In this document: positions 42,801 to 51,647 of the stretch, piece after piece | Layout of the letters: each line of letters begins with the position of its first letter | Numbering within the stretch: position 1 is the stretch's first letter | Assembly (NCBI RefSeq): GCF_006517175.1 | Contig: NZ_CP041186.1 | Span: 2,755,001-2,819,000, forward strand | Direction of reading: 5' to 3' | Origin: Persicimonas caeni | Lineage (GTDB): Bacteria > Myxococcota_A > Bradymonadia > Bradymonadales > Bradymonadaceae | DNA length: 64,000 bases | Made by a program: the position numbers and the translations under genes | The notes under the pieces: generated by a model | What the model saw: the letters and a program-made list of their open reading frames with translations, nothing else | Told to the model about the DNA's origin: nothing | Database searches by the model: none

Positions 42801-42953
42801 CCCCCATCCGTCTCGCGCTGTAAAGCGCGCGAGCCACCTTCCCCGCGGGGAAGGGATGCCTTAGCACGCTTGATTCACGTAGCTTTCCGCAGGGTCAGCC
42901 CTTCCCCAGGGGGAAGGTGCCGAGCGCGTCGTTTAGCGCGAGGCGGATGGGGG
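42801..42953. repeat. 150-bp imperfect palindrome
   Basis: CCCCCATCCGTCTCGCGCTG ... ACCTTCCCCGCGGGGAAGGG mirrors CCCTTCCCCAGGGGGAAGGT ... GCGCGAGGCGGATGGGGG. It is a long cruciform-like unit with a GC-rich stem and a ~45-nt loop. The rest of this 405-nt gap (42749-43153) holds an A-rich stretch and the conserved element at 43077. Confidence 0.75.
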
Positions 42954-43076
42954 TCCTCGACAAGCAAGCCCAAACAGAGAACCGACCTCCCCACCAAACC
43001 CAAACCCACCTAAAAAACAACCACTTACAGCTCAACCACAAAAAAACTTCGCCCAAACACGCAACGATTCGTCCCT

Positions 43077-43101
43077 TTTTGCCGAAAACCGTAATGAGGG
43101 G
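43077..43101 (+). promoter_or_regulatory. 25-nt conserved element, copy 2
   Basis: Identical to 4609-4633, including the core CCGAAAACCGTAATGAGGGG. Here it ends 52 nt before the ATG of the amphipathic-protein gene, a suitable distance for a promoter or activator site. TTGCCG at its left end could be a -35 box, but the expected -10 (ATGCAC) is poor, so a non-housekeeping sigma factor would be required. Confidence 0.45.
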
Positions 43102-43153
43102 ATGCACTGTGCTTCCCCGACGAAAACACCATTTGCAACGGGGATCGGAAAAC

Positions 43154-44266
43154 ATGTCTTGGATTGGAGATGCAATTGGCAAAGCTACCAGCGCCGTCAC
43201 AGATTTCGTCAGTGACGTCGCCGACGACGTAGGCGACGCGGTCGGCGACGTCGCCAGCGAAATCGGCCAAGCCGTCGGCGACACCTTCGAAGCCGTCAGC
43301 GACGGCCTGGGACCGTTGGGTGACGTGGTCGACGGCGCGCTCGAGGTGATCTCATCGGGCAGCTTGGGCCAGATGCTCAACACCGGGCTCGACAAGCTCG
43401 GCATGCCCGACTGGATCGGCGACATCGGCGGCGGCGTACTCGACTTCTGCACCGGCAACTGGGTCGGCGCGGCGGCCAACGGCCTCGACGCGCTCGAAGA
43501 CGTCGCCAAGGCGTGCGGCGGCGACGAGATCGCCGGCTTTTTGAAGGCGGGCTCGAATATCACCGGCATGTTCGCCGGCGGTGGGTTGGGCAAAATGGGC
43601 AAGGCGGGCGAGTTGATCGACACCGCCACCGACTCGCTCGGTATGGTCGACGACGCCCTCGGCGGCATCGAGTCGCTCATCGACGGCGATATCATGGCCG
43701 CAGGACAGAGCCTGCTCGACCTGACCGGAGGAGATCTCGGCCCGCTCGAGAACGTCGTCGGCGAGTTCTCCGACGAGGCGCTCGGGTTGCTCGAGGAGCA
43801 TATTCCGCAGGCCAAGCAGCTGGTCTCCGGCCTCTACAGCGCGCTCGAAGACGGCCAGTTGACCCTCGACGACCTACAAAACGACGAGGTCTCCGAGCTC
43901 CTCGGCTCGGTGATCGGCGAAGAGCAACTCGCCGGGCTCGAAGAACTGGCCAAACCGGTCATCGACTTCGTCCACGACGGCCAGAGCCTCGTCGACGAGC
44001 TCGGGCTGGGCAGCGCCCTCGAGATGAGCTCGCTCGGCCAGGGATTGGTGGGCGGCGTCATGGACTTCGTCGCCGACCAACTCGAGGCCGATCATCCAGA
44101 CATCGCCAAGCTCGCTGCCAAGCGCGACTTCATCGGCCAGCTCATCCAGATGGGCGCCGCCGACCCGAACGCGCTGGGCGTCCTGAGCGACCTGCTCACC
44201 CAGAGCGGTGCGCTCGACGAGGTGCTCGACACGCTCGCGCGTCACAGCGCCTCGCTGCGCGCCTAA
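43154..44266 (+). CDS. Ala/Gly/Asp-rich amphipathic protein, possible secreted substrate
   Basis: A 370-residue protein without Sec signal. ATG 43154 follows GGGGATCGGAAAAC. The N-terminal ~60 residues are a string of amphipathic turns (Thr-Asp-Phe-Val-Ser-Asp-Val-Ala-Asp-Asp-Val-Gly-Asp-Ala-Val-Gly). The rest alternates Gly/Ala-rich hydrophobic stretches with acidic helices. There are only two Cys residues and almost no aromatics. Composition and the absence of a signal peptide resemble exported translocators or effectors, and the next gene encodes a SycD/LcrH-like TPR protein, the usual chaperone of such substrates. No secretion apparatus lies in the window, so this is context-based inference. 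I recognise no named family. Confidence 0.65.
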   Translation: MSWIGDAIGKATSAVTDFVSDVADDVGDAVGDVASEIGQAVGDTFEAVSDGLGPLGDVVDGALEVISSGSLGQMLNTGLDKLGMPDWIGDIGGGVLDFCTGNWVGAAANGLDALEDVAKACGGDEIAGFLKAGSNITGMFAGGGLGKMGKAGELIDTATDSLGMVDDALGGIESLIDGDIMAAGQSLLDLTGGDLGPLENVVGEFSDEALGLLEEHIPQAKQLVSGLYSALEDGQLTLDDLQNDEVSELLGSVIGEEQLAGLEELAKPVIDFVHDGQSLVDELGLGSALEMSSLGQGLVGGVMDFVADQLEADHPDIAKLAAKRDFIGQLIQMGAADPNALGVLSDLLTQSGALDEVLDTLARHSASLRA

Positions 44267-44350
44267 CAGGAACAACAAACCAAGAACCAAGAACCAAGAA
44301 CGGGCACTACGAAGCTGTACGCCACAACTCCTGAACCACGGACACTCAAA

Positions 44351-44842
44351 ATGACGGACCCACAACAAACTGACCTCGCACACGCCGACACCGTCGACGC
44401 GCTCGAAATGACGCCCGATATCATCGTCGACCAGCTCGCCGCCTCCGCCGAGGAGTATTACAAGCGCGGCAAGCTGAGCCACGCGCGCGACTACCTCGAT
44501 CAGCTCGTGATGATGCGCCCCAAGGAGTCTCAGTATTGGACGTTGCTCGGCGTCATTCACCGTCGCCAGAAGCGGCGCGCCGCTGCGCTTCACTGCTTCA
44601 AAAAGGCCGCCGAGCTCACGCCCAAAGACCGCAACAATCTGGTCAACCTGGGCGAGACGCTCATCGAGGTGGGCAAGGTGCCCGCAGGTGTCGAGCTTAT
44701 GCGTGCCGTCTTCGAGGAGGGCTACGACCCCGGCAAGGAGCCTGAAGAGCAAGACGAGTTTACGATCCGTGCCGGGGCCACCCTGGAGTTTGTGCAGAAG
44801 GGAATCAGGAGTTTCGTAGCTTCTCACGAGTCGAGCGAATGA
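44351..44842 (+). CDS. TPR protein resembling type III class II chaperones
   Basis: 163 residues, all helical, with about three TPR repeats: Tyr-Tyr-Lys-Arg-Gly-Lys-Leu-Ser-His-Ala-Arg-Asp-Tyr-Leu-Asp-Gln-Leu, Tyr-Trp-Thr-Leu-Leu-Gly-Val-Ile-His, Ala-Leu-His-Cys-Phe-Lys-Lys-Ala-Ala-Glu-Leu, Asn-Leu-Val-Asn-Leu-Gly-Glu-Thr-Leu. The length and layout match SycD/LcrH, which hold hydrophobic translocators before secretion. It follows the amphipathic protein by 84 nt on the same strand. Its last 38 nt overlap the end of the convergent dynamin gene. A generic TPR adaptor is the alternative. The ribosome site is weak (GGA). Confidence 0.72.
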   Translation: MTDPQQTDLAHADTVDALEMTPDIIVDQLAASAEEYYKRGKLSHARDYLDQLVMMRPKESQYWTLLGVIHRRQKRRAAALHCFKKAAELTPKDRNNLVNLGETLIEVGKVPAGVELMRAVFEEGYDPGKEPEEQDEFTIRAGATLEFVQKGIRSFVASHESSE

Positions 44843-46697
44843 TCTTGCCGACGCGGCGCGTCGCTTGGAGCCGCTCGTCGACTTCGGCGGCGAGCTCCTT
44901 GCGGTCGCGCTTCGTCTCCATCTCGCGCTGGACCTGACCCAGGACCTCCTGAATCTGGCTGTAGAGGCGGTCGCCGGCGTGCTCGACGAACGCTTCGAGG
45001 CGCTCGCCGTAGTTGTAGATGACGCTCAACAGCTCTTCTTCGATGCGCGATCCGAGCTCGTCGATGACGCGGATGCCCTCTTCGCGAGCGCGCTCTTTGA
45101 CCTTCTCGTCGACCTTGCCCTTGAAGAACATGGCCAGGACCGGCGCGGTCAAGGTGAGCAAGCCGCCCACGAGCGCGGCGCCCAGGAAGAACGCCGACAG
45201 CCCGATGGTGCCCAGCGCGAAGACGCTGACGTCGTAAGCGATGGTGTCGACGTCGAGGTCGAGCTTGTCCTTGAGGCCGAGCTCGTCGCGTAGCACGCCG
45301 ACCGTCTCGCGCATCGACTCGTTGGTGATCTGGATGACCTCTTCGGCGAGCTCCTCGAGGCTGTTGGCGATCTTCTCGCCCTCGTCCTCGAGCCAGTCCT
45401 TGAAGGAGTCTTGAATCCAAGCCGACAGGTACAGCTTGACGTCACGCGCCTCGGCGCGCTCGATCTGCTGGGGCAGCGTGGTCTTGAACTCCTCGACGAA
45501 CGAGCGAAGGTTGTGGCGCGCGGTCGCCGCGATCCCGCCGATGCTCTCGTCGATGTGGTCGATATTCTGGGCGATGAGCTGGCGCGACTGCTCGAGCTTG
45601 TTCTCGACGCGCTCGATGCGCTGCTCGAGGTCCTCTTTTTCGAGCAGGTAGCCCTGCTTTTTGATGGCCAGGTTCTGCTCGAGAAGCCCGGCAATGCGAA
45701 GGCCTTCGCCCAGCGCGCTGTCGACGAGGATATACGCCTTATTCTCGCGCAAAAAGCCGAGCAGGTACTCGCGAAACTGGTTGAACTCGGCGGGCGGCTC
45801 TTTGCCCTCTTTTTGGGCACGCAGCGCCTCACGCCCCGAGAACGCGAACAACTCGACCGGTCCGATCAAGTCGGCGAGGCGCTCGCGAGCGTAGGTCTCG
45901 ACCTCTTGGACGTCCTCGTCGCTGAGCGCGTCGGTCTTGCCGAGCACGAAGATGATCCGGTCGCGGTTGGCCTTGAGCAGCCGGTCTTTGATGAACGTGA
46001 TCTCGCTCTTTTTGAGCACCTGGGTGGCGTCGAGCACGTACAGAATGACGTCGGCCTTGGGCACGTACCCGTAGGTAATCTCGACCTTCTGGCGCGAGAT
46101 ATCGTTGACGCCGGGGGTGTCGACGAGCACCAGCGAGTCCTCGAGCAGCTCGTTGGGATACTGGATCTCGACGTACTCGGGCTCGGTGCCCTCCTCTTCC
46201 TCGTGGCGAATCGCCGCGCCCATCTCCTCGTAGGGCACGCCCTTGCGCTCGCCGCCGCGCGGCGCCTGGATCTCGGCCTTGGGCTCGTCGCCGTGGACGA
46301 GGTGGGTGATGACCGCGGTGGTCGGCGTGATGCCGGTGGGCAAGATCTCCTCGCCCAACAGCGCGTTGACCACCGTCGACTTGCCGTGGTTGAACTCGCC
46401 CAACACCACCACCGACATGCGCCCCTGCTGGAGCGCCGGAATCCGATCCTCACGCACCTCGGCGGAGAGCGACTTCAGCCCACTCTCCTCGGAGATCTCG
46501 GCGAGCTCGACGAGCAGGTCTTCGACGTGGCCCTTCTTGACCGGCAGCACCGTGCCGGCGGCGGGTTCTTGGGCGACCGTCGGCTCTTCGGAAGCTTCGG
46601 ATTCTTCGGTGGCTTCCGGCTCCTCGGTGGCTTCTGGCTCTTCGGGAGTTTCCAGTTCTTCTTCGGGCGTTTCGTTTTGGCTTTTGTCGTCGGTCAT
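44805..46697 (-). CDS. Bacterial dynamin-like GTPase
   Basis: A 630-residue large GTPase. An acidic low-complexity head (Glu-Glu-Pro-Glu-Ala-Thr repeats, about 10-45) precedes the G domain: P-loop Gly-Glu-Phe-Asn-His-Gly-Lys-Ser-Thr (100-108), switch I Thr-Pro-Thr-Thr (124-127), Asp-Thr-Pro-Gly (193-196) and Gly-Lys-Thr-Asp (253-256). A long coiled-coil stalk (about 330-480) follows, then a hydrophobic hairpin (about 495-535, two helices) that should insert in the membrane like the paddle of BDLP/DynA, and a C-terminal coiled coil with a basic end. It should remodel or protect the membrane. It is the last gene of a minus-strand set with an M48 protease and an FHA protein. It overlaps the convergent TPR gene by 38 nt. 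Confidence 0.88.
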   Translation of the reverse strand: MTDDKSQNETPEEELETPEEPEATEEPEATEESEASEEPTVAQEPAAGTVLPVKKGHVEDLLVELAEISEESGLKSLSAEVREDRIPALQQGRMSVVVLGEFNHGKSTVVNALLGEEILPTGITPTTAVITHLVHGDEPKAEIQAPRGGERKGVPYEEMGAAIRHEEEEGTEPEYVEIQYPNELLEDSLVLVDTPGVNDISRQKVEITYGYVPKADVILYVLDATQVLKKSEITFIKDRLLKANRDRIIFVLGKTDALSDEDVQEVETYARERLADLIGPVELFAFSGREALRAQKEGKEPPAEFNQFREYLLGFLRENKAYILVDSALGEGLRIAGLLEQNLAIKKQGYLLEKEDLEQRIERVENKLEQSRQLIAQNIDHIDESIGGIAATARHNLRSFVEEFKTTLPQQIERAEARDVKLYLSAWIQDSFKDWLEDEGEKIANSLEELAEEVIQITNESMRETVGVLRDELGLKDKLDLDVDTIAYDVSVFALGTIGLSAFFLGAALVGGLLTLTAPVLAMFFKGKVDEKVKERAREEGIRVIDELGSRIEEELLSVIYNYGERLEAFVEHAGDRLYSQIQEVLGQVQREMETKRDRKELAAEVDERLQATRRVGKIIRSTREKLRNS

Positions 46698-46743
46698 GTT
46701 CGTTTCGTTCGTTTTGTTGAAGTTATTTCGACGTGGCTCAGCC

Positions 46744-47622
46744 TCACATCACCTTCACAAGCTTCTCGATCTCCCGATCCACCTCGTCCAACGGCTTCCC
46801 ACCACGCTCGCCGATCAGATTGCGATAATACTCACTCTGAGCGAAGAGCTTGAGCGCCTGGATGCGCTTGGGAAGGTACGGGTGCGACTGGAAATACTCT
46901 TTGAACCGGCCGACCCCGTCCTGCACGTCGTCGAGCTGGTTGAGGTATTCGTCGACGTCGAGCTCCTCGAAGAGCTTCTTGCTGCCCAGCGCCAGGCGCA
47001 GCATGGCGTTGACGGCGGCCTCTTCGCTCTCGGCGCACAGCATACCGGCGCGGTCGCAGGTGATCTCGCCGCGGCGGCTCCACGCGTTGAGCGCCATGGT
47101 CGCCGGGACCACCGCCCACTTGACCAGGTTGATGACCCCGGATTTGAGGAACTCGGCCGCCGTGCGATAGACCACGTGGTTGTTCTGGATGTGGCCGCAC
47201 TCGTGGCCGATGACGAACTTGAGCTCGGCGTCCTGAAACCGGTCGATGAGCGACGAGGTGATGATGATGAACGACTCCTCGTCGGTGCCGTAGGTCCCCG
47301 CGTTCAGGTGCGGGTTTTGCTGCACGTAGACCGTGGGCGGGGGGATATCGAGGGTCTCGGCGCACTCGAGCACCGTCTCATACAGCGACGGGAACTGACG
47401 GCGACTGATGCGCACGCCACGCCCTAAAAGCTCGTTCTTCTCGAACGACTTCCAGAAGCGCACCGCCGACTCGGCAACCAGGCGCACCGGCTTGGCGCGG
47501 TCGAGCTGGCGCAGCACGCGGATATCGCCCGAGAAGGCGTACTCGCCAAAGCCGGTCTTCTCCTCGCGGTTGCTGCCGGGGCTCTTCTTCTGGTCGACGT
47601 ATTTTAGAAAGTCAAAATCCAT
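46744..47622 (-). CDS. M48-family zinc metalloprotease
   Basis: A 292-residue peptidase with His140-Glu141-Cys-Gly-His144 and the third ligand Glu186 (Arg-Gly-Glu-Ile-Thr-Cys-Asp-Arg-Ala-Gly), the hallmark of the HtpX/Ste24 group. The region between (about 160-182) is moderately hydrophobic, but the clear multi-TM layout of HtpX is missing, so it is probably cytoplasmic or membrane-associated. The C-terminus has Ser-His-Pro-Tyr-Leu-Pro-Lys-Arg-Ile, equivalent to the conserved SHP motif. It starts 148 nt after the FHA gene and ends 47 nt before the dynamin gene, suggesting shared membrane quality-control work. Confidence 0.88.
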   Translation of the reverse strand: MDFDFLKYVDQKKSPGSNREEKTGFGEYAFSGDIRVLRQLDRAKPVRLVAESAVRFWKSFEKNELLGRGVRISRRQFPSLYETVLECAETLDIPPPTVYVQQNPHLNAGTYGTDEESFIIITSSLIDRFQDAELKFVIGHECGHIQNNHVVYRTAAEFLKSGVINLVKWAVVPATMALNAWSRRGEITCDRAGMLCAESEEAAVNAMLRLALGSKKLFEELDVDEYLNQLDDVQDGVGRFKEYFQSHPYLPKRIQALKLFAQSEYYRNLIGERGGKPLDEVDREIEKLVKVM

Positions 47623-47769
47623 ATGGTCTCCGGTGCCTCTGCGTGGCCGGCGCGTCTGCGCGACCGGTCCTCCCAGAGATCAACATCACCCAACGCTCAA
47701 TCTATTCAATGCTTGACGCGTAACGCCTGGAGACAAGCCGCAGCGAGTCGTCATGCGGCTCAGCTCGGG

Positions 47770-49563
47770 CTACTCGAGCAGCTCGAGGGCCTCTTGAAGG
47801 GTCTTCTTCGGGTCGGTCTCTCGAATCGCCGACTGCAGGCGAATGCGGTCGACGGTCGACAGGGGTTCTAGGTCGGTGCGGTCGATGGCGTCGGCCAGCC
47901 GCTCGAGCGCGCCGAGGCGCTGGCGAAGCGCGGCAATCTCGTCGGGCGTGACGCCGCTGGGGGCCTCGTCGTCCTGGGCGCTCTCTTCGGCCTCGGCGCG
48001 CAGCTCGTCGCGCTCGGCTTCCAGCTCCGCGATACGCTCGGTCGCCTCGACCAGCTCGGCCTCCAGGCGCTCGACCTCCTCGCTGTCGTCCTCGTTGGAG
48101 CGACGACGCTCGAGCTGCAGGCGCTGCTTGAGCCCCTGGACCTCGGCCTTCAGGTCGCCGGCGAGCCTCTCGGCCTCTTCGAGCGCCTGCGTCTTGTCGG
48201 CCAGCTCCTCGCGCATCGGCTCCGCGTCGGCGAGCTGGCGTTGCAGCTCGTCGCGGGTGTCGAACAGCTCGGCGAGCTTCTGCTCGTTCTCCTGGGCGGT
48301 CTGACGCAGCTGCTCGTTGGCCTCGCGCTGCTCGTCGAGCTCGGTGCGCAGGTCGGCGTTTCGCCGCTCGTACTCATTGAGCAGGCGGTTGCTCTTCTCG
48401 AGCTCGCCGCGCACCTGCTCGAGCTGGGCGCGCATGCGCTCGGCTTCGTCGCCCGAGCCGGAGGTATTCGCCAACTCGTCTTCGAGGGTGCGCACGTCGT
48501 GCTCGAGCGCCTCGACGCGCTCGTTCTTGACGGCCACCTCACGCTCGAGCTCGCTCTGCCGGTCGGTCGCCTGCCCCAGCCGACGACGCACCCCGGACAG
48601 CTCGTCCTCAGTTCGCTGCAGCTCCGAGCGAAGCTGCTGGACCTGGTGGCGCTCCTGGTCGAGCTCGGCGCTCAGGCTCTCGAGCTGGGCGGCCTCCTGG
48701 CTGCCGCTTTCGAGCTGCTGGCGAAGCTGCTGGTTCTCCTGGCGAAGCTGCTCGGCGTCGGAGCGCGCCGCGTCGAGCTCGCCCTGGAGCTGCTCGGCGC
48801 TGGCGCCCTGCGCCTGCATCTGCTCGAGCTGCTGCGAGGCCGCCTGCAGCTCGGCCTGCAGCTCCTCGATCTCGAACGCCTGGCGAGACGCCAGATCTTC
48901 GATCGACTGCTTCTCGCGCTTGAGCCGCTCGACCTCCTCGCCGTAGCCGCCGTGCTGCTCGTAAGGCTCTTGCTCGTAAGGCTCTTGGTCGTAGGCGTCT
49001 TGCTCGAAAGGAGAATGGCCGCCGCTGGGGCCCACCTCGTCGATCTCGACGAAGTCGTCCTCGCCCAACTCCTCGACCTCTTCGTAGTCGTAGCCGGCCG
49101 CCGAGTGCTGCTCGAGCCCGGCGCCTGCGTGCGCCGCGTGTGCCTCAGAGGACTCGGCGCCAAAGGCGAACGCATCGGCCGCCTCGGTCGGCCCGGAGAC
49201 GTATTGCTGCTCGCCGGAGGGATGTTGGTTGTTGACGGTCACCTCACGGTCGACCGGGTCGTCGAGCAGGAAGTGCACGATGAAGTCGCCGCACCAGATC
49301 TCGTCCTGATCTTCGAGGCGCTCGTGGGTGATCTCGAAGCGCTGCTCGTTCTCGATGAGCCAGGTGCCGTTGGAGCTGTTGAGGTCGATGACCTCGAAGG
49401 TGCCGTTGTTGTAGCGGAACTCGGCGTGGTGGCGAGACACCGACTTGCGGTTGGAGCGAATCGTGCAGTCGGTCGCTCGCCCGATGGAGACGACCGGCTG
49501 GTCGGGGCCCAGATAGGCCGATTGCTCCCGGTTGGACGAATCGGTGTAGACAATTCTGGCCAC
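47770..49563 (-). CDS. FHA-domain protein with long coiled coil
   Basis: A 597-residue protein. GTG 49563 has AGGAG 8 nt upstream and places the FHA domain at the N-terminus; a longer frame upstream adds Arg-rich sequence without a ribosome site. The FHA core is intact: Gly28-Arg29, Ser-Val-Ser-Arg-His-His (41-46), Asn62, Asn65-Gly66, so it should bind phosphothreonine. A flexible Glu/Gln/Tyr/Gly-rich section (about 110-205) leads to a coiled coil of ~350 residues rich in Glu, Gln, Leu and Arg, with regular heptads. Such proteins act as phospho-dependent scaffolds. No Ser/Thr kinase gene lies in the window. It is the second gene of the minus-strand cluster. Confidence 0.88.
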   Translation of the reverse strand: MARIVYTDSSNREQSAYLGPDQPVVSIGRATDCTIRSNRKSVSRHHAEFRYNNGTFEVIDLNSSNGTWLIENEQRFEITHERLEDQDEIWCGDFIVHFLLDDPVDREVTVNNQHPSGEQQYVSGPTEAADAFAFGAESSEAHAAHAGAGLEQHSAAGYDYEEVEELGEDDFVEIDEVGPSGGHSPFEQDAYDQEPYEQEPYEQHGGYGEEVERLKREKQSIEDLASRQAFEIEELQAELQAASQQLEQMQAQGASAEQLQGELDAARSDAEQLRQENQQLRQQLESGSQEAAQLESLSAELDQERHQVQQLRSELQRTEDELSGVRRRLGQATDRQSELEREVAVKNERVEALEHDVRTLEDELANTSGSGDEAERMRAQLEQVRGELEKSNRLLNEYERRNADLRTELDEQREANEQLRQTAQENEQKLAELFDTRDELQRQLADAEPMREELADKTQALEEAERLAGDLKAEVQGLKQRLQLERRRSNEDDSEEVERLEAELVEATERIAELEAERDELRAEAEESAQDDEAPSGVTPDEIAALRQRLGALERLADAIDRTDLEPLSTVDRIRLQSAIRETDPKKTLQEALELLE

Positions 49564-49698
49564 AGATACCGCTCCTGAGACGAGTGCAGCTAAATTCCGA
49601 CGACGGTTCGTATGGCGTATAGTAGTACCGGCCCGCCCCAAAGGTCAATTTGCAGAAGAGATCGGGGTTTTGGGGTCTCGGGGTGTCGGGGTTTCGGG

Positions 49699-49730
49699 CG
49701 CGGATGGCGCGGATGGCGCGGATGGCGCGG
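49699..49730. repeat. 10-bp tandem repeat
   Basis: GGATGGCGCG is repeated three times in a row, ending at the stop codon of the membrane protein at 49731. A variant of the same word (GAGCCATCCGCGCCTC) is near 55312. Confidence 0.7.
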
Positions 49731-50498
49731 TCACTTGCGCACGAAATCGCGAATCCAGCGGAACAGCCACCACACGTTGAGCAGGATGAACAGGCCGATG
49801 AGGCCCGACAGCACCAGGTACCACCAGTGGTCGGAGGGTTTGACCTGGGTCTCGACCAGATAGGCGTCCACACACTCGTCGCCGGTCGCCTCGGCGGCGC
49901 GGCGCTCCTTTTCGGGCAGCTGCATGCCGCAGAAGTTGGTGTTGTAGCGCTGGTAGTAGTAGGAGCGAAGCCCCTGGTACTGGCCGGGGATCTTGCTCAG
50001 GTGCAGCGCGCGTCCCGCGCCCTCGAAGTAGGTGCGGTCGATCTCGCCCTTCTCGTTCTGGAACTCGAGCTCGAGCTCGGTCTTGTCCTCGATGTCGCGC
50101 GGCACCTCGATATAGACGTGGTCGCCGACGAGCTTGAAGAACTTGTAGCGCTTCGACTGCGCGCGCTTCGACGGCACGCCCTCGATGGAGACGTAGCGGT
50201 TGTGCGGGATCTCCGGCTCCCAGTTGGGATCTTGGGCCCGCTTGGCCGGAAAATCGGTCACGCTGCCGATCTCGACGGGCTCCGACGAGCTGAAGAAGTA
50301 GGCCAGCTGGGTCTGCCAGTCCGAGATGACCGAGACGCCGAACCAGATCACCACGATGAACAGGATCGGGCGAAGCAGCGAGCCCTGGCGCCGCGACGAC
50401 GCCAGATCGAGCAACTCCTCGTCGAGCTCCTCGTCGTCGAACTCCGCGGAGTCGTACTGCTCGTCGTGCTCTTTCGTGTTGTGGGACTCCTCGACCAT
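49731..50498 (-). CDS. Two-TM protein of the dynamin/FHA cluster
   Basis: A 255-residue membrane protein; ATG 50498 is chosen because the upstream extension is neither hydrophobic nor preceded by a ribosome site. An acidic cytoplasmic head (Asp-Glu-Glu-Leu-Asp-Glu-Glu-Leu) precedes TM1 (about 42-62). A ~150-residue external domain has two Cys (Asn-Phe-Cys-Gly-Met and Asp-Glu-Cys-Val) able to form a disulfide. TM2 (about 223-243, Trp-rich) is followed by a short basic tail. I know no family. As first gene of the cluster (FHA 168 nt downstream) it could be the membrane sensor whose cytoplasmic head the FHA protein reads. Confidence 0.7.
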   Translation of the reverse strand: MVEESHNTKEHDEQYDSAEFDDEELDEELLDLASSRRQGSLLRPILFIVVIWFGVSVISDWQTQLAYFFSSSEPVEIGSVTDFPAKRAQDPNWEPEIPHNRYVSIEGVPSKRAQSKRYKFFKLVGDHVYIEVPRDIEDKTELELEFQNEKGEIDRTYFEGAGRALHLSKIPGQYQGLRSYYYQRYNTNFCGMQLPEKERRAAEATGDECVDAYLVETQVKPSDHWWYLVLSGLIGLFILLNVWWLFRWIRDFVRK

Positions 50499-50702
50499 AC
50501 CGTGTACTCTCGAGACATGATTGAGCGCTAACTTCTTATGCGAAGGCGCCAAGTTTATCAATTGCCTGCTGCTGTCGGCACGTTGAACATGTGAAGGGTG
50601 TCGAGTTATTCACAAGTGATTCGAATGTCGTCGACCTTGCTGGTGCGTCACGCCCGCTAACCCTCACCCAATCAGACAACACCCCAACCCAAAAGTTTCA
50701 TC

Positions 50703-51647
50703 ATGCCCACCACCGAAACGCCAGCCTTCCTCATGAGCCCGCCACGCCTCGACTGGGGCCTGCGCGGCAAAGCAAACTTCCGCTCGCGCCAGGCCTCGAG
50801 CACCGACGCCCGGCGAGCCCGCGCCGAATGGGCCTCGCTGGCCGACGCCATCGTCGCCGCCGGCGGCGAGGTCGTCGTTTGCCCGCCAACCCCCGCCGAA
50901 AACCTCACGGGCATGATCTACACCGCCGAGGCCGGAGAATTCTACCGCACATCGGCCGACGAGCCAGCTTTTGTGCTCCCCAACATGGCCGCCGCACACC
51001 GCCGCGCCGAGGCCCCCTGGATCGCGCGCTTCGTCGAGCGCCTGGGCTTTCGGACCACCCACGTCGACGCGACCTGGGAAGCCCAGGGCGACTGCATCCG
51101 CGCGGCCTCCGGCGACCGGATCGTGCACACCTACGGCGTCGGCCCCGACGCACGCACCGAAAGGAGCGCCTACGCCGAAGTCGCCGACTTGCTCGGCCCC
51201 CACCACGTCCAGATTCGCTTCGACGCCGACCCCTGGTTTCACGGCAACACCTTCTTGAACGTCTACCGCGCCCCCGACTCCGACGACCACCTCATGGTCG
51301 TCTGCCCCGACGCCTTGCCCGACGAAGAGTACGCCAAGCTGCGCGCCTTCGTCCCCGACGCCCGCCTCCACGAGATCTCCCGCGACGAAAGCCTCGGCTA
51401 CGACACGAACGCCCTGCAGGTGAACCACACGGTGATTTCGCCCACCACGATGTCCGAAGCAACCGAAGCCGCGCTCGCCGACATCGGCCTGCAGGTCGAG
51501 CGCCTCGACCTGGGCGAATTGTTCGTCAAAGGAGGCGGCGCCCCGGTCTGCCTGACCAACCGGCTGTGGGGCCTGCGCGACGACGAGGTGCCAGACACCG
51601 TGTTGTGGTCGGCGAACCCATACATCGAGGCCCACGAAGTGGGTTGA
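50703..51647 (+). CDS. Dimethylarginine dimethylaminohydrolase-like amidinohydrolase
   Basis: A 314-residue guanidine-modifying enzyme of the DDAH/arginine-deiminase fold. His180 (Trp-Phe-His-Gly-Asn-Thr) and nucleophile Cys283 (Gly-Gly-Gly-Ala-Pro-Val-Cys-Leu-Thr-Asn) are in place, with Glu/Asp partners in Gln-Gly-Asp-Cys. It should hydrolyse a methylated arginine or a related guanidino compound; the exact substrate is not defined. Family members usually stop within a few residues of the Cys-Leu-Thr motif. Here about 25 residues follow, and the last ~22 are encoded by a repeat found three more times downstream. No clear ribosome site precedes the ATG. Confidence 0.85.
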   Translation: MPTTETPAFLMSPPRLDWGLRGKANFRSRQASSTDARRARAEWASLADAIVAAGGEVVVCPPTPAENLTGMIYTAEAGEFYRTSADEPAFVLPNMAAAHRRAEAPWIARFVERLGFRTTHVDATWEAQGDCIRAASGDRIVHTYGVGPDARTERSAYAEVADLLGPHHVQIRFDADPWFHGNTFLNVYRAPDSDDHLMVVCPDALPDEEYAKLRAFVPDARLHEISRDESLGYDTNALQVNHTVISPTTMSEATEAALADIGLQVERLDLGELFVKGGGAPVCLTNRLWGLRDDEVPDTVLWSANPYIEAHEVG

